A stretch of 64,000 bases of DNA from Vitellaria paradoxa (lineage: Eukaryota > Streptophyta > Magnoliopsida > Ericales > Sapotaceae): contig CM034239.1 in NCBI GenBank assembly GCA_019916065.1, positions 39,332,419-39,396,418 on the forward strand, given 5' to 3'. The notes beneath the pieces were generated by a model. That model was not told the DNA's origin. It saw only the letters and a list, made by a program, of their open reading frames with translations, and made no database searches. A program made the translations under genes and the position numbers. Position 1 is the first letter of the stretch. The number at the start of each line of letters is the position of its first letter. Shown piece by piece: positions 36,981-48,573 of the stretch.

Positions 36981-38383
36981 AATTATAATTTTAAAGTTAA
37001 ATTAATCGGGTTGGCAATTTGTTAAAAAATCTATGAACACTACCCAATATGTGAGTTATTTTTATAAATATAACGTTTGACTAAAAAAATAATATTTTTC
37101 ATTTGAGTTATTTTATAAAACTACTCAAAAAATTATTTTCATCCAATTACGAATAATAATATTTTTAACTCAAATTAATTTTATAGAATGAATTGAAAAA
37201 ATAATAACATACATTAAAATTGACAAATACTTTGAAATAAATATGAGATCAGACGATCAGGTGTGTTTGAGATTTAATATATATCCTAGTAACAAACTTG
37301 ATTTTTGGGATTAAGTTAGATTGAGATTTTGTAAATAAAAAAAAAACAAATTTTTAATAATAAAACCTATTTTTGATCAACTTTATCAATTTACAAAACT
37401 ACACAAATAAAAAATATAAATGTAGGAAAATAACCTAATAATTATTTTATGATATTATGCAATTTTATTAAAATATTTTATAATATATTTAAAATTTATT
37501 TTTTGTCATGAAAAATATTATAAAATTCTATACATTGTATGGGAACACTATAAAAATGATGCGTCTTACCACCAATGCAAGACCCACCACTATGGCTCTC
37601 TGCCACACTATGGAAGAAAAATTTGCCCCCAAAAAAAAAAAGGATGGTTTAGCATTTTTAATTAAAAATTTGATTTATATAAAACAATAAAAAAAATCAT
37701 CACTTGGTCATATGCATGAACATTCAATAGAGGTTTTTTTTTGGGGAGGGGGGGGGGTAACTATATTTTTACCCTGTCGTGCTTCATGTTGTTTTTAGTA
37801 TACTCACCTGTAGCTTCAAATGCAATACTTTACCCTTTATGATTGCAGCTATAGTACATTTTTCAAAACTTTCTTCTAAATTAACTAAAATTAATTTTAT
37901 TTTAGCTCATAGTGTTTTTAGATGCAACCTGAATCCTTATGGTTTAGGATTGAAGTAAACTATTGACGAATTTGATAGAAAACTATTATACTGTATGGTT
38001 TGAAGAGAGGTAAACGCAGGAGCCATCCTTGCACGAGTAAAGAGAATGGTTCTGATTTAATAGAAAATATAAAACAAAATAGGGGTTTTTGGTGGCCGGT
38101 CACTGTTTTTGACTTACAAGGATTTAAGTCATACCCAAAAAACTTATTTGTAAATAAGTCACACTTGCAACAAAAAGACAAAAAAAGACATCATGCATCT
38201 TTCACCACATTTCAAAACTATCAGTTTTATTCGAAAATAGTGCACACTTTACTCATAACTTCCGCGACTTTCCATCTTCTTTACAAAGCAAGTAAAATCG
38301 ATTTTTGAAAACAAAATCAAAATTGTTTAGAAAAAACTTAAATCGATCATCATTCCCAAGTATATTTATTTTTTCTTATTTTG

Positions 38384-38630
38384 AAACAGTACCGGTACTG
38401 TTTTGAAAATAACTCAAAATGCTAATCAACCCAATGGATTTCTCTTGCCCAAAACTCGTCATCTGCTTATAATTCATGGTGCTGTTTTGAAAATAGTACC
38501 GGTACTATGTTGAAAACAGTACCGGTACTGTTTTCATATTGCCTAAAAAACATCAATCGATACATAACACAAACCAACCATACGAGTCAACATCATCATA
38601 TTTTTTGAAACAGTACCGGTACTATTTTGA
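38384..38630. repeat. Cluster of four AGTACCGGTACT palindromes
   Basis: Perfect palindromes are centred in 38384-38403 (20 bp), 38493-38508 (16 bp), 38512-38535 (24 bp) and 38612-38623 (12 bp). Each is embedded in repeats of the phrase TTTGAAAACAGT or TTTGAAAATAACTCAAAA. This spacing and identity are far from random for AT-rich DNA. The surrounding segment (38000-39060) repeats words such as GTGACTTAAATACAA and may be a non-autonomous element of unknown type. Confidence 0.7.
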
Positions 38631-39509
38631 AGATAGCTCAAAACGTCAATCGACAAAATCAATCCATGAAGAAGATGGGCCAAATAAGCTCTATCTTCCT
38701 AATATCTTCACGACTAAAACTATAAATAATGAAACTGAAAACAAGGAAAGAAAAAAAAAAAAAACGGAAGAAGCGTGATTCTCGGTAAACCATATCTTCA
38801 CGTGATTTCCAGAATTTTCGGAAATAACTTGTGTAACTTTGTTATAGAAATAAAGGATATTATCGGTATATTAGAAACTATATTTAAAACAAACTTGTGG
38901 GACCCTCTTAAAAGTGTGACTTAAATACAAAACTTTCCACAGTAATGTGACTTAAAAACAATACTTTTTTTGATGTGACTAATAACTTTAAAAGATTACA
39001 AAGTATGACTTGGATACAATTTTCCGAACAAAATAACCTTCCACCGAAACTTGAAAAAAAAATTAACTCAAAAAAAAAAAAAAACAACCACTAACTAGCA
39101 CCACTAGAAAATAACCCTTATGAGTAATAGAAAGAGAGATAAAATAAGGAGAGAAAAAATGAAAATAAAAACTTATGCTGCAAAAAGATATTATTTTAAT
39201 TGACCGAAATTTTATCATCGAATAAAAATATTTTAATTATTGTGCATGAAATCATAGTTAATTTAGACAAAAAGGTTAACAATTACACTTCACAAGTGAT
39301 CGGCAGAGAGAAATAAGGGCAGATAAAATAAAATAAAAATTTATGAGGCAAAACTTTATTATTTAAATTGATTAATTTTAATTTCAAATAAAAATATTTT
39401 TTAATTAATGTACTTTAATTGTAACTGCGAAGAGCGTTTAGTTTACATTTAAAAATACAGAGAGTTAAAATGAAAATGAACTTAAAACTTAATTCAGTTG
39501 AAAAAGTTA

Positions 39510-39848
39510 GATGCCATTTGGTTTGTTTTACTATTTTTTATTTTTGTTTTATGTGTTTTATGTGTTTTATGGTTTAAAAATCTCATAATAAAGAAATAGA
39601 AAATACTCTATTTTTTTATTTTTTTCTTATTTTGGGTTAAAAAATTCAAAACGACTTTTTGTCATTTTTCATTTCATGTGTAAATTCATTTTTTATTTTC
39701 TAAAACAAATTTTGAAAAAATAAGGGACCAAATGTATATTTACCTGCTCTCCTTATTTTTAAAAGTACAAAATAGAAAATAAATTCAAAAAAAAAATAGA
39801 AAAACAAAAACAAAAAACAAAAAATAAAAAAATAAATCAAATACTATC
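39510..39848. mobile_element. MITE, PIF/Harbinger (Tourist)-like, TSD TTA
   Basis: The left end GATGCCATTTGGTTTGTTTT and the right end, inverted, GATAGTATTTGATTTATTTT form imperfect terminal inverted repeats. TTA flanks both sides (39507-39509 and 39849-39851). The 339 bp interior is A/T-rich and noncoding. Confidence 0.65.
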
Positions 39849-40921
39849 TTAATAGGTGCGTTTCAATCCTTTACTACAAGGAAGTTAAGCGTTGAATTTA
39901 AAAATGCAGGGAGGTAAATCAAAAATGGCCTTAGGCTAAACTCAACTCAGTTTTCTCCTCATTCTCCCTCTTCTAATAAGGTATATAAAAGTGGGTAATT
40001 TACAATTGCCACTCTAAAGAATTGGCTAATTACAAGTAACTACCCTTAATATTTAATATTTGTACTCTCATCTCTTATTTTGAAATGAATGTTAAATGGA
40101 AAATAGCGGCAGAACCGTATCAAACTATTTGAAGGATAAGGTGAAAAAATTTAGGTCAAACAAATTGGACCTTCTACAATAAATACTTTTTACAAAGTAT
40201 TATTTTTATAAATTAAGATATATTTCTATAACTTGAGATAAGTTCTAAAAATATTTGACATTAAAATGAGCATTGAAATTAAAGAAATGATATATTAAAA
40301 TAATTAATATATATATATATATATATTATATTAAATCTAGAGTCTTCTTATGGGTATTACTTATATAAATTAAGAAAAGTTTTAAAAATATTTGAGATCA
40401 ACATGAGGATTGAAGTTAAAAAAAAAAGAGATAAAATTAAAACAATTAAATATATCTATGTATATATATATTTTAAATTTGGGACCTTCTTATTAGATGT
40501 GTTATGAGGTATTGTTTCTAAAAATTAAGATAAGTTCCAAAATTATTTGAAAGTAAGATGAACCTCAAAGTTAAGGATAAGATAAATTTAAAATAATTAT
40601 ATATATATATATATTAAATTTGAGACCTTCTCATTGGATGGAGCTTTAGGCAATTGTCTAAGTTACCTAATGCTTGAACCAGCCCTGAGTAGCGAAGATA
40701 ATGTGAAAAAACCGTATAAAATGTTACTTTTACACATTTAGACTATATAAAATGTTCAAAATGCTATTGAGATCTTCAACTGATATAAAAAATTAAAAAA
40801 AAAAACTTTTTAAAACCACCGATATTTATTTTTGGCCAATAATTGAGATTTTGGGCCTAAATATTTGAAACTGAGATTTAGTGCGGTTTATTGATTTTAT
40901 TTTATTTTCTTGGGAATTTCC

Positions 40922-41444
40922 CTAGTTTACTCCAAAGGCACATTTGGTCGTACAGTTGGCAAGGTGATCGGACTTAACTTTGCTTTCAATGATCATATAA
41001 TTAATGCATACCTCCATTGTCCACCCGATCTGGGAGCGGAACATTCTTGTGACTAACTTTTGATTAGTAGTCTCAATGTTATTGACGTCGAAGAGCATCC
41101 TTTTGTAGCAGTATATTCCCACGGTGTGATGAATGGCGCACATATTCTCCTAATCGAGTTCGAACATAGGATCTGGTGATGTCCCAATAAATATCTAGAA
41201 AGCTTATATCTCGTGTCCCGCGATGGTGTTAACCAACTAGTCAATTTTCGACAAAGGAAAGAGATCTATTGAGCAGGCCTTGTTGAGGCTGGTGACATCC
41301 ACGCATCTAATAGTTTTCCCACCTTCTTAATCACGACCTCGACATAGATGGGCGAAGACCTCCTCCCTTTCTAGACCATAGGCTTCATGGTTGGGCAGGC
41401 GTTCATCTTGTGGGACTTCATCGTATGGTTGATTCCGGGCATCT
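40922..41444 (-). pseudogene. Gypsy reverse transcriptase fragment
   Basis: The minus strand continues the linker after the copia insertion: HKMNACPTMKPM, RRSSPIYVEVVIKKVGKLLDA, then NKAC-DLFPL, TIAGHE and GIYCYKRMLFDV. It ends with MFRSQIGWTMEVCINYMI, where active elements have a YVDDM-type catalytic box; the Asp pair is lost. Frames shift several times. The fragment ends at about 40930, so the rest of pol is deleted. Confidence 0.75.
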
Positions 41445-41731
41445 TGTTATTTATGGCTCATTTTCAGTTTTGGGCTTCGGCCCATATATCTGGTTTTGAG
41501 GCTTTTTCTTGGCCTATTTTGTGATTCGACTTTAGATTTATAAATTGGAGATTTTTGTATTAGGGTTAAGGGTAACTCTAGTAGCCTTTTGTGCTAGCGT
41601 TACACATCTTGTACTCTTCATCTTTGTTGGTGAATTTCGCTGCTGCTTTCGCCCCGTGGATGTATACTTTCAAGCCAAACCATATAATTCTTCTTCTTGT
41701 TTTTGTGTGCCTATTTTGTATTTTCGTAATA
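41445..41731 (+). repeat. Copia 5' LTR
   Basis: 287 bp, TGTTATTTATGGCTC to TTTTCGTAATA. It shares with the 3' LTR the blocks GATTTATAAATT and AGATTTTTGTATTAGGG, a TATA-like ATTTATAAATTG and GTTACACATCTT. The final bases are mutated from the CA end kept in the 3' LTR. Confidence 0.93.
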
Positions 41732-41734
41732 AAC

Positions 41735-41746
41735 TGGTATTAAAGC
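41735..41746 (+). promoter_or_regulatory. Copia primer-binding site
   Basis: TGGTATTAAAGC, three bases after the 5' LTR, matches the initiator-Met tRNA complement TGGTATCAGAGC at ten of twelve positions. It would prime minus-strand DNA synthesis. Confidence 0.85.
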
Positions 41747-41747
41747 T

Positions 41748-44700
41748 ATGTTTATGGCAAAATTTGAAGCAAACAAGTTTGATGGCCAGAACAATTTCAA
41801 TTTGTGGCATATCAAGATGCGTGCTTTGCTACGTCAGCAGGGCTTGGTGAAAGTATTGTATAGCAAACTTCCTGAGAAGATAAAAGTTGAGAAGAAAGCA
41901 AATCTAGATGAGAAAGCAATCAGCGCGATTCAATTATCACTCGCAGATGAGGTTTTGTGAGAAGTCACAGATGAAGAAACGGCTGCTGGTTTGTGGAAAA
42001 AGTTAGAAACCCTTTACATGGAAAAATCTCTAACCAACCATTTATATTTAAAGCAGAGATTGTATACCCAATGAATAAGTGAAGGTACTGATCCATTATA
42101 GATCACCTTGATGAATTTAATAAAATTATTATGATTTAAAGAATATTGATGTGACCATCGAGGATGAAGATCAAGCCCTAATTGTTCTATGTTCATTACC
42201 TAATTCTTTTGAGAATTATCCTTAATATAATGTTGTATGGTAGAGATACTATTTCGTTAGTAGATGTGAAATTGTCTTTGAACTCGAATGAGTTACTGAA
42301 ATAAATTAAACTGACAAAGCAATGATGGGTAAGCCGAAGGTTTGTTTGTGAAGCCTACAGGAAGTACTCACTCAAGTATTAAAGGTTGAATAGGAGACAT
42401 GATTCTGGTAAAGGTAAAGGTAAAGACAGGAGTAAAAGTAGAGGTTGTTCGTAGAACAATCAATGAAGGATGTTGAATGTTACTACTACCTAGAAGGTTG
42501 GTCATTATAAGTCAGATTGTCCAAAGCTTAGGGCGAAAGGAAGGAAACAACAATTTAAATCCCTCCAATGTTGTTGGTGTTACAGAAGAAAACAACAATT
42601 TAAATCCCTCCAATGTTGCTGGTGTTGCGAAAGTGCACTCTGATGGTTGAGAGAATATTTTCACAGTTACAAATTCGGATGGTTGTATTGATGGTGAGTG
42701 CATTCTGGATTCTGGTTGTTCTTATCATATGTACCCTACTAGGGATTGGTTTGCTACTTATGAAAAACTTAATGGTGGCTCAGTCTTAATGGATAATAAT
42801 ATGGCCTGTAAGATTGTTGGGATAGGTACAATTAAAATCAGAATGCATGATGGTATTGTGAGAACTTTGTCAGGTGTTCAGCATGTGCCAGATTTGAAGA
42901 AAATTTTGATATCATTGGGCTCACTGAACTCTATTGGTTGCACGTTTTCAGCTAAAGGTGGAGTTTTGAAAGTTGTCAAAGTTTATCCTGTTGTAATGAA
43001 AGAAATAAGAAAAATAGTCTGTATGTTCTCAGGGTAGTACAGTTGTTGGGACTATTAGAGTATCATTAGCCGACTCAAACTCAATACTACTTAGCTATGG
43101 CATATACATTTAGAGCATATGAGCGAGGGGGTTGACACTCCTAAGCAAACAAGGTTTGCTTAATAGACAGAATTCTAGGAAACTTGACTTTTGCGAACAT
43201 TGTGTGTTAGGGAAGTAGTGTAGAGTCAAGTTCAATACAACTATTCACAAGACTAAGAGTACAATGGACTACATCCACTCAAATCTTTGGGGCCGTTCTT
43301 GAGTTCATCAAAAGGGGAGCCAAATATCTTTGACATTCATTGATGACTATTCAAGATATGTTTGGGTATATTTTTTGAGGCAGAAGAGTGATGTATTTTT
43401 CAATTTTAAATAGTGGGAAGTATTAATGAGAAGTAGACTGAGAAGAAAGTCAAACGTCTCATAACTGATAATGGCAAGGAGTTCTGTGAGGATGATTTTG
43501 AAGAATTTTGTAAGAATGAAGGTACTGTGAGACATCACACGGTGAAGAAGACCCTATAGTAGAATGGAGTTACATAACAGATGAACAGAACTTTTTTGGA
43601 GAGAGCGCACTGTATGCTTTCTAATGCTGGATTGTCTAAAGATTTCTGGGCTAAAGCAATAAATACAGCTTGCTATTTGGTGAATTGTTCTCTATCTATA
43701 GCTATAAAGTGCAAGACTCATATTGAGGTATTGTCCGATACTTTTGCTGATTATACAAATTTAAAAATTTTTGGTTGTCCAGCTTATTTTTATGTCAATA
43801 ATGGTAAGTTTGAGCCTAGAGCAAAAAAATGCAATTTCATAAGTTATGCCAAAGGGGTAAAAGGATACAGAGTGTGGAGTTCAAATCCAAAGTCACCTAA
43901 GTTTGTCATCGGTAGGGATGTCACTTTTAGGGATGTCACTTTTGATGAGTATGTTATGATTCATTCTAAAAGGAACTCCACTGTTGATTCTGGTATTAAA
44001 GAGGAGAGTCCTAGCAAAAAGATGGAGCTAGAGGTAAAAGCTTCACATGATGATGGCACTCATGTTCAACCCTTGGTGGATATTCCTGACTTCAATTCTA
44101 ATATGGATGCATAAGAAAGGAACAATACAATATTGCAACTGGCAAACAGAGACAACAAATTAAGAAACCTCAGTGATACTGTGATTCAAAATTAGCTACT
44201 TATGCTCTCACTACAGCTGAGGAGCTTAATATTCAAGAACTTTCTACGTATGATGAAGCTGTAAAAGGTGAGGAATTAGTTCAGTGGGCTACTACCATAA
44301 ATAAGGAGATTGCGTCTCTTCACAAGAACCAAACATGGATTTTGGAAAGACTGCCTAAGGGAAAGAAAGTAATTGGCTGTAAGTGGGTCTTCAAAAAGAA
44401 AGAAGGTATTCCAGGTGTAGAAGGTGCACGTTTTAAAGCATGCTTAGCTGCAAAGGGTTATAGTCAAAGGGAAGGTGTAGATTTCAATGAAGTCTTTTCA
44501 CCAGTTGTGAAGCATAACTTTATTCAGTGTGTTGCTTGCCATGGTTGGTCAATTTGATCTGCAATTTAAGCAATTTGATGTGAATACAGCATTCTTGCAA
44601 AGTGAGCTTGGGGAAGACATTTATATACATTAGCCAGAGGATTTTGTAGTAAGTGGAAAGGAAAACCATATATGCAGGTTGAAGAAGTCATTGTATCGCT

Positions 44701-45811
44701 TGAAACAATCTCCAAGACAATGGCATAAACATTTTGACACTTTTATGGTGGGATATGATTACTCTAGGAGTAAGTATGATAGTTGTGTGTACTATAGAAT
44801 ATTATCAGATGGTTCTTTTATGTACTTGCTGCTTTATGTTGATGACATGCTTACTGCTGCTAAGAGCATGTCAGAGATTGATGAATTGAAGACACAATTG
44901 AGTGTAGAGTTTGAAATTAAAAATTTGGGTGCAGTAAATAAAATATTGGGTATAGAGATTTACAGAGATAGGAAGAATAGGAAACTACATTTGCCTTAGA
45001 AAAAGTTGATTGAGAAGATAGTTGAGTGATTTGGCATGTCGAGTTGCAAACCTATTTTAACCTTTTTTGCTTCTCATTTTAGACTCTTACCGTCTTTGTC
45101 ACCTTAGATTGAGATGGAGAAGGGGTTCATGTCACGTGTTCCCCATTCTAGTGGGGTAGGTAGCATTATGTATGTTATGGTCTGTACTCGCCCAAACATT
45201 TCAAAAGTTATCAGTGTTATGAGCCATTACATGGCTATTCTAGGTAAAGTACGTTGGCAAGCAGTGAAATGGATACTTTGGTATTTAAAAGGCACTGCAA
45301 ATGTCGGTTTGATCTATAGCAAAGACAGTAGCACCAATTCATGTGTTACTGGTTATGTTGATTCTGACTATGCCAGTGATTTGGATAAAAGGAGATCTCT
45401 GACAGGTCATGTATTAATTCTCTTTGGTTGTGCAATTAGTTGGAAAGTGACTTTACAGTTAACAGATGCTTTGTCTACTACAGAGATAGAGCTTATGGCT
45501 ACTAAGAGGCAGTGAAAAAAGCTATTTAGTTGAGAGGTTTAGTCAACGGTTTGGGTTTTCAGCAGAATAGTACTATGATATTTTGTGATAACCAAAGCGC
45601 CATACATTTGACCAAACATCAAATGTATCACGAGAAAACCAAACACATTGATGTCAGATATTATTTTTTGAGGGATGTTGTGTCACAAGGTGTCATTATA
45701 GTGAAGAAAATTCCTACAGCAGGCTATCCAGCAGACATGTTAAATAAGCCCGTTTTAGTTAACAAGTTCAAGTATTGTTTAAATTTGGTTAGTGTGCACA
45801 GTGTTCGATGA
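41748..45811 (+). pseudogene. Copia gag-pol polyprotein, decayed
   Basis: Domains in order: Gag (41748-about 42470; FEANKFDGQNNFNLWHIKM); a broken zinc knuckle (about 42476-42530; CYYY then shifted VGHYKSDCPKL); protease (about 42690; ILDSGCSYHM, with the active-site D-S-G); integrase (about 43340-44114; IDDYSRYVWVYF, LITDNGKEFC, MNRTFLERAHCML). Then RT (about 44250-44999; GCKWVFKKK, FDVNTAFL, LLYVDDML with the catalytic Asp pair) and RNase H (45114-45811; GYVDSDYASD, STTEIELMA, CDNQSAIHLTKH, KHIDVRYYFLRD). It is broken by TGA at 41958, TAGTAG near 43557, a shift near 44535, TAG near 44631, TAG at 44997 and others. The domain order INT before RT fixes it as copia. Confidence 0.93.
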
Positions 45812-45879
45812 TTGTAAGGGTTTTGTGGAGAAGGCAACAAGTGAGATTTTTTTAGTGATAGCTTAAGTGAATACAAGCC

Positions 45880-45891
45880 AAGGTGGAGATT
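45880..45891 (+). promoter_or_regulatory. Copia polypurine tract
   Basis: AAGGTGGAGATT directly abuts the 3' LTR; copia elements commonly have a similar AAGTGGGAGATT here, the primer for plus-strand DNA synthesis. Confidence 0.8.
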
Positions 45892-46178
45892 TGTTATTTA
45901 TGGCTCATTTTCAATTTTGGGCTTCGGCCAATGTATCTAGTTTTGTAGTTTTTTCACAGCCCATTTGTGATCTATTTTTAGATTTATAAATTGAAGATTT
46001 TTGTATTAGGGCTAAGGGTAAACCTGCTAGCCATTTTGTGCTAGGGTTACACATCTTATACTCTTCATCTTTGTTAGTGAATTTCTTCGCTACGTTCGCC
46101 TGTGGACATAGGCATTCAAGCTGAACCACATAATTCTTTTTGTTGTTTTCTATGCGTCTATTTCGTATTTTCATAACA
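45892..46178 (+). repeat. Copia 3' LTR
   Basis: 287 bp, TGTTATTTATGGCTC to TTTTCATAACA, the same length as the 5' LTR. Its 3' end is followed at once by CATCT. Confidence 0.93.
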
Positions 46179-46476
46179 CATCTCATAGGGGCTCCAAGCA
46201 AGGACCTTCAAATTTTTATTTAGCAGTTGCACAAAGGATTGTTTTTCCTAATCAGACAGCCTTTTCCCCATTAGAAAGAACCTTCTAGGTCAGTGTTATA
46301 AGCAGTGATAGATTCTAAGTCTTCAATCGTTTATGCTTGGGGTCTTTTCCTATGTCCTCTAGTGCATCTTCAAGTTCGACTATCGATTTCACCTAATTGG
46401 AGATATTCTTTGCCCCAATGGCCATCGTGTAAAACTTCTCTGAGGTGACCTAATACCTTCTTATTTCAAATATCCC

Positions 46477-46755
46477 TTAGAGAGTAAAAAATTTTAGCAT
46501 CTTGTGGTAGGTGGATGGGATGGCCTTGATCTTATGTAACTGGAGGCAACCCATGATCATGTTATACAAAGATGGGATGTCTACCACCAAAATCTTGATC
46601 TGGAGCTCGACTGGCTCAGATTGGATTGGCAATATGACCCTCCCCAATGGCCAAATGAACGTAGAACTAAAGCCAATCAGAGGACAATTGGTTGGTGTGA
46701 GGTCGACGTAGGTCAGTCCATGCTCTTTGAACATACCGTAGCACGTTACCTTCAT
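46477..46755 (-). pseudogene. Gypsy aspartic protease domain remnant
   Basis: A 92-codon open stretch contains GFSSTFIWPLGRVILPIQ, then VVDIPSLYNMIMGCLQLHKI and KAIPSTYHKMLKF. These match the second half of the retropepsin domain of Tat/Ogre gypsy elements, where the consensus is of the form PSAYN-ILGRP-LH-KAVPSTYH-KFPT. The N-terminal half with the catalytic Asp is not intact here. It processes Gag-Pol in active elements. Confidence 0.8.
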
Positions 46756-46989
46756 AGAGCTTCCTTATTAAATAAGGCTTCAGCTCACGGGCTTCTGCCA
46801 ATTCTAAAGTGAGAACCAAACACCATTATGTGATTTCTAGATGCTCTCAAGTCGATATCCGTGAAGGTAATCTCTTGTCTTGACTAAACCCTTGGTCACT
46901 TGTGACCCTATGTTAGTGTGTCATCTACACTCAACACTTCTTTCAGATGAGCAGCTTTTTTGTAGTTTTCTTAGGAGATGATTTCAACT

Positions 46990-47870
46990 TTATGGGAGTA
47001 GTATCCCAGGTAAACCATATGGATGACCCTCTAGGCTAGTCTCTCATTGTGGTGACGTGGCTGCTCTTCCTAAGTCGACTGAGCTTTTTGTGGTTACTCT
47101 TTTAACTTCTCTTCATTGATATAATCGCAAACTCACTCTCAATACTTGAAGGCATGACACTCCTTTGTTTGGTGCCCTTAAAAAAATTAACAATTGGTTC
47201 CTTTGTGATAGGTCTCCCCCATCCTCCTTGGTCATGCAAAGTATGGCCAATCTCGGATCTTAGAAAGAATTTTGTAGATAAGAACCTTAAAGACCATGTT
47301 CACTGCCTTAAGCATATCGTTCTTATCCTGATCCTTTGTCGACATGTTCTTTCTATCATGGACTCTCTCTTTCTTGGAGGCCTCCCTTTCAAAGCCTTAG
47401 CCTCATCATCTACCTTGAAGTATTTCTGAATATAATCTACGAGTCTACCAAGCCTTCAGCTGGTCTCTTAGTTAGCAATCTGCTGAGAACAATCTTCTAC
47501 TCATTGTACACTTTGAAGTGTTCTCTCAACCCTCATTTCACCATTGGCACATCGTCATTAGCGTGCCCACTATCCGGAACTACTTACTATTAGTTATGAA
47601 ACGGGCCACAAAGTTTCTACCAACTGGGACTACCTATTACTGGGAATCAGACTCCAGCTTGTCCGACCAATGCAAACTACTTCCCCGAGGCTAAAAGGAT
47701 CCTTACACATGAAAGTATCATTATAACTCCAAAGGGATATGACTTGTTTATAGTGGCAAACATGTCCCACCAAGTTTGCTTTCCCATCATAGAATGTGAA
47801 TTTCAGGAAGTAAACTTCTGAGGTGGTTCTATTTACTCAATGCTATCTATAAATGAAAATGAGATAATCT
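46990..47870 (-). pseudogene. Gypsy gag remnant
   Basis: In broken frames on the minus strand one reads FTFYDGKANLVGHVCHYKQ and DTFMCKDPFSL, the Retrotrans_gag start of Tat-type elements (capsid, packages retrotransposon RNA). Further along come VDDEAKALKGRPPRKRES, then IGHTLHDQGGWGRPI and EFAIISMKRS in the nucleocapsid-side region. Stops are frequent. The plus-strand open frames here are shadows. Confidence 0.65.
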
Positions 47871-48573
47871 GGCCCAAAGCTTTCTATACCAAATGGTGGT
47901 CAGAGTTTCCACCCTATTGATCGACATGGTCATTGAGCTGCTTTATCACCCAGCCTTTTAGATTTGCCTTTAGTTGTTACTCAGCTACTTTGTTTTGGGA
48001 GTGGTGTGCTCGTTTAGACTAATCGTGCCTTACTTTCTCAAGAGCCTAAGCTAGAGTGCCTCCCTGACTTTCTTTTGATTGGTGACTTTGTTCTGTTTGG
48101 GTTCTATAACATCTCTTACATCGCCTCAAAGTAGGACTATGACTCCTACATGCTCGTTGGGAGCATTCAGGTTGTGTGTGACTAGAAGCGCCATAAGATG
48201 GTTGCTAATCCATATCATGTGCTTGGATTTGCCCAGTGAACAAACCAAGTTGCTCTCTAAGGATATATGACTCTTACACCTGGAGCTTGATCTCCGTCTA
48301 GTATTGGCTCGGGGCTATACCATCATAGCCTATGAGGTCGTCATTAGCTCTGTGACGGTAATCTCCATGACATGTCGTCCATTCAGGCCCCCTAGATATT
48401 TGTGACCTAAACCTAGCGAGAATCCGAGACTATTTAGTTTTGGACATACGGGCTACAGTCTCATTGCGACTTCTTGGTGAAGACACTTCACTGATCCAGA
48501 TCATTTTTGCTTGTGATAAAGATTTCGTGGGAATACTGATCATTTCCCACAAACAACACCAATTGGAATGTCA

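Larger units (their letters stand above)
34993..40921. other. CNL 5' flank and AT-rich intergenic sequence
   Basis: The upstream side of the CNL gene opens with an uninterrupted run of 28 T at 35025-35052 (A-run on the coding strand, about 30 bases before the start codon). No gene is supported in the remaining 5.9 kb. A G-run sits at about 37746-37757. Items separately listed are diverged repeats, palindromes and a MITE. Confidence 0.6.
41445..46178 (+). mobile_element. Complete but dead Ty1/copia retrotransposon, TSD CATCT
   Basis: Both LTRs are 287 bp (41445-41731 and 45892-46178), start TGTTATTTATGGCTC and end TAATA or TAACA. CATCT lies on both sides (41440-41444 and 46179-46183). PBS, gag, protease, integrase, RT and RNase H follow in copia order. 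The LTRs differ at many sites (roughly 15% by eye), so the insertion is old. The insertion point is inside the minus-strand gypsy pol, between protease and RT. Confidence 0.95.
40922..48573 (-). mobile_element. Ty3/gypsy retrotransposon relic, split by a copia element
   Basis: On the minus strand the parts come in gypsy order. A PBS-region motif TTGGTGTTGTTTGTGGGAA (about 48573-48547) resembles the TTGGCGCCGTCTGTGGGAA leader of Tat/Ogre/Athila-type elements. Then follow gag (about 47850-46990), protease (46755-46477), and the start of RT (46476-46179 continuing at 41444-40922). RNase H, integrase and the 3' LTR are missing beyond 40922. All parts carry many stops. The 4.7 kb interruption is the copia element. 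Confidence 0.82.

Noticed and set aside
38000..38308. 102-codon plus-strand open frame
   Set aside because: No domain, low-complexity composition, and located in a repeat-like segment with the AGTACCGGTACT cluster; no coding evidence.
47154..48270. Several plus-strand open frames of 63-91 codons
   Set aside because: They are antisense shadows of the decayed gypsy gag; the minus strand carries the recognisable motifs.
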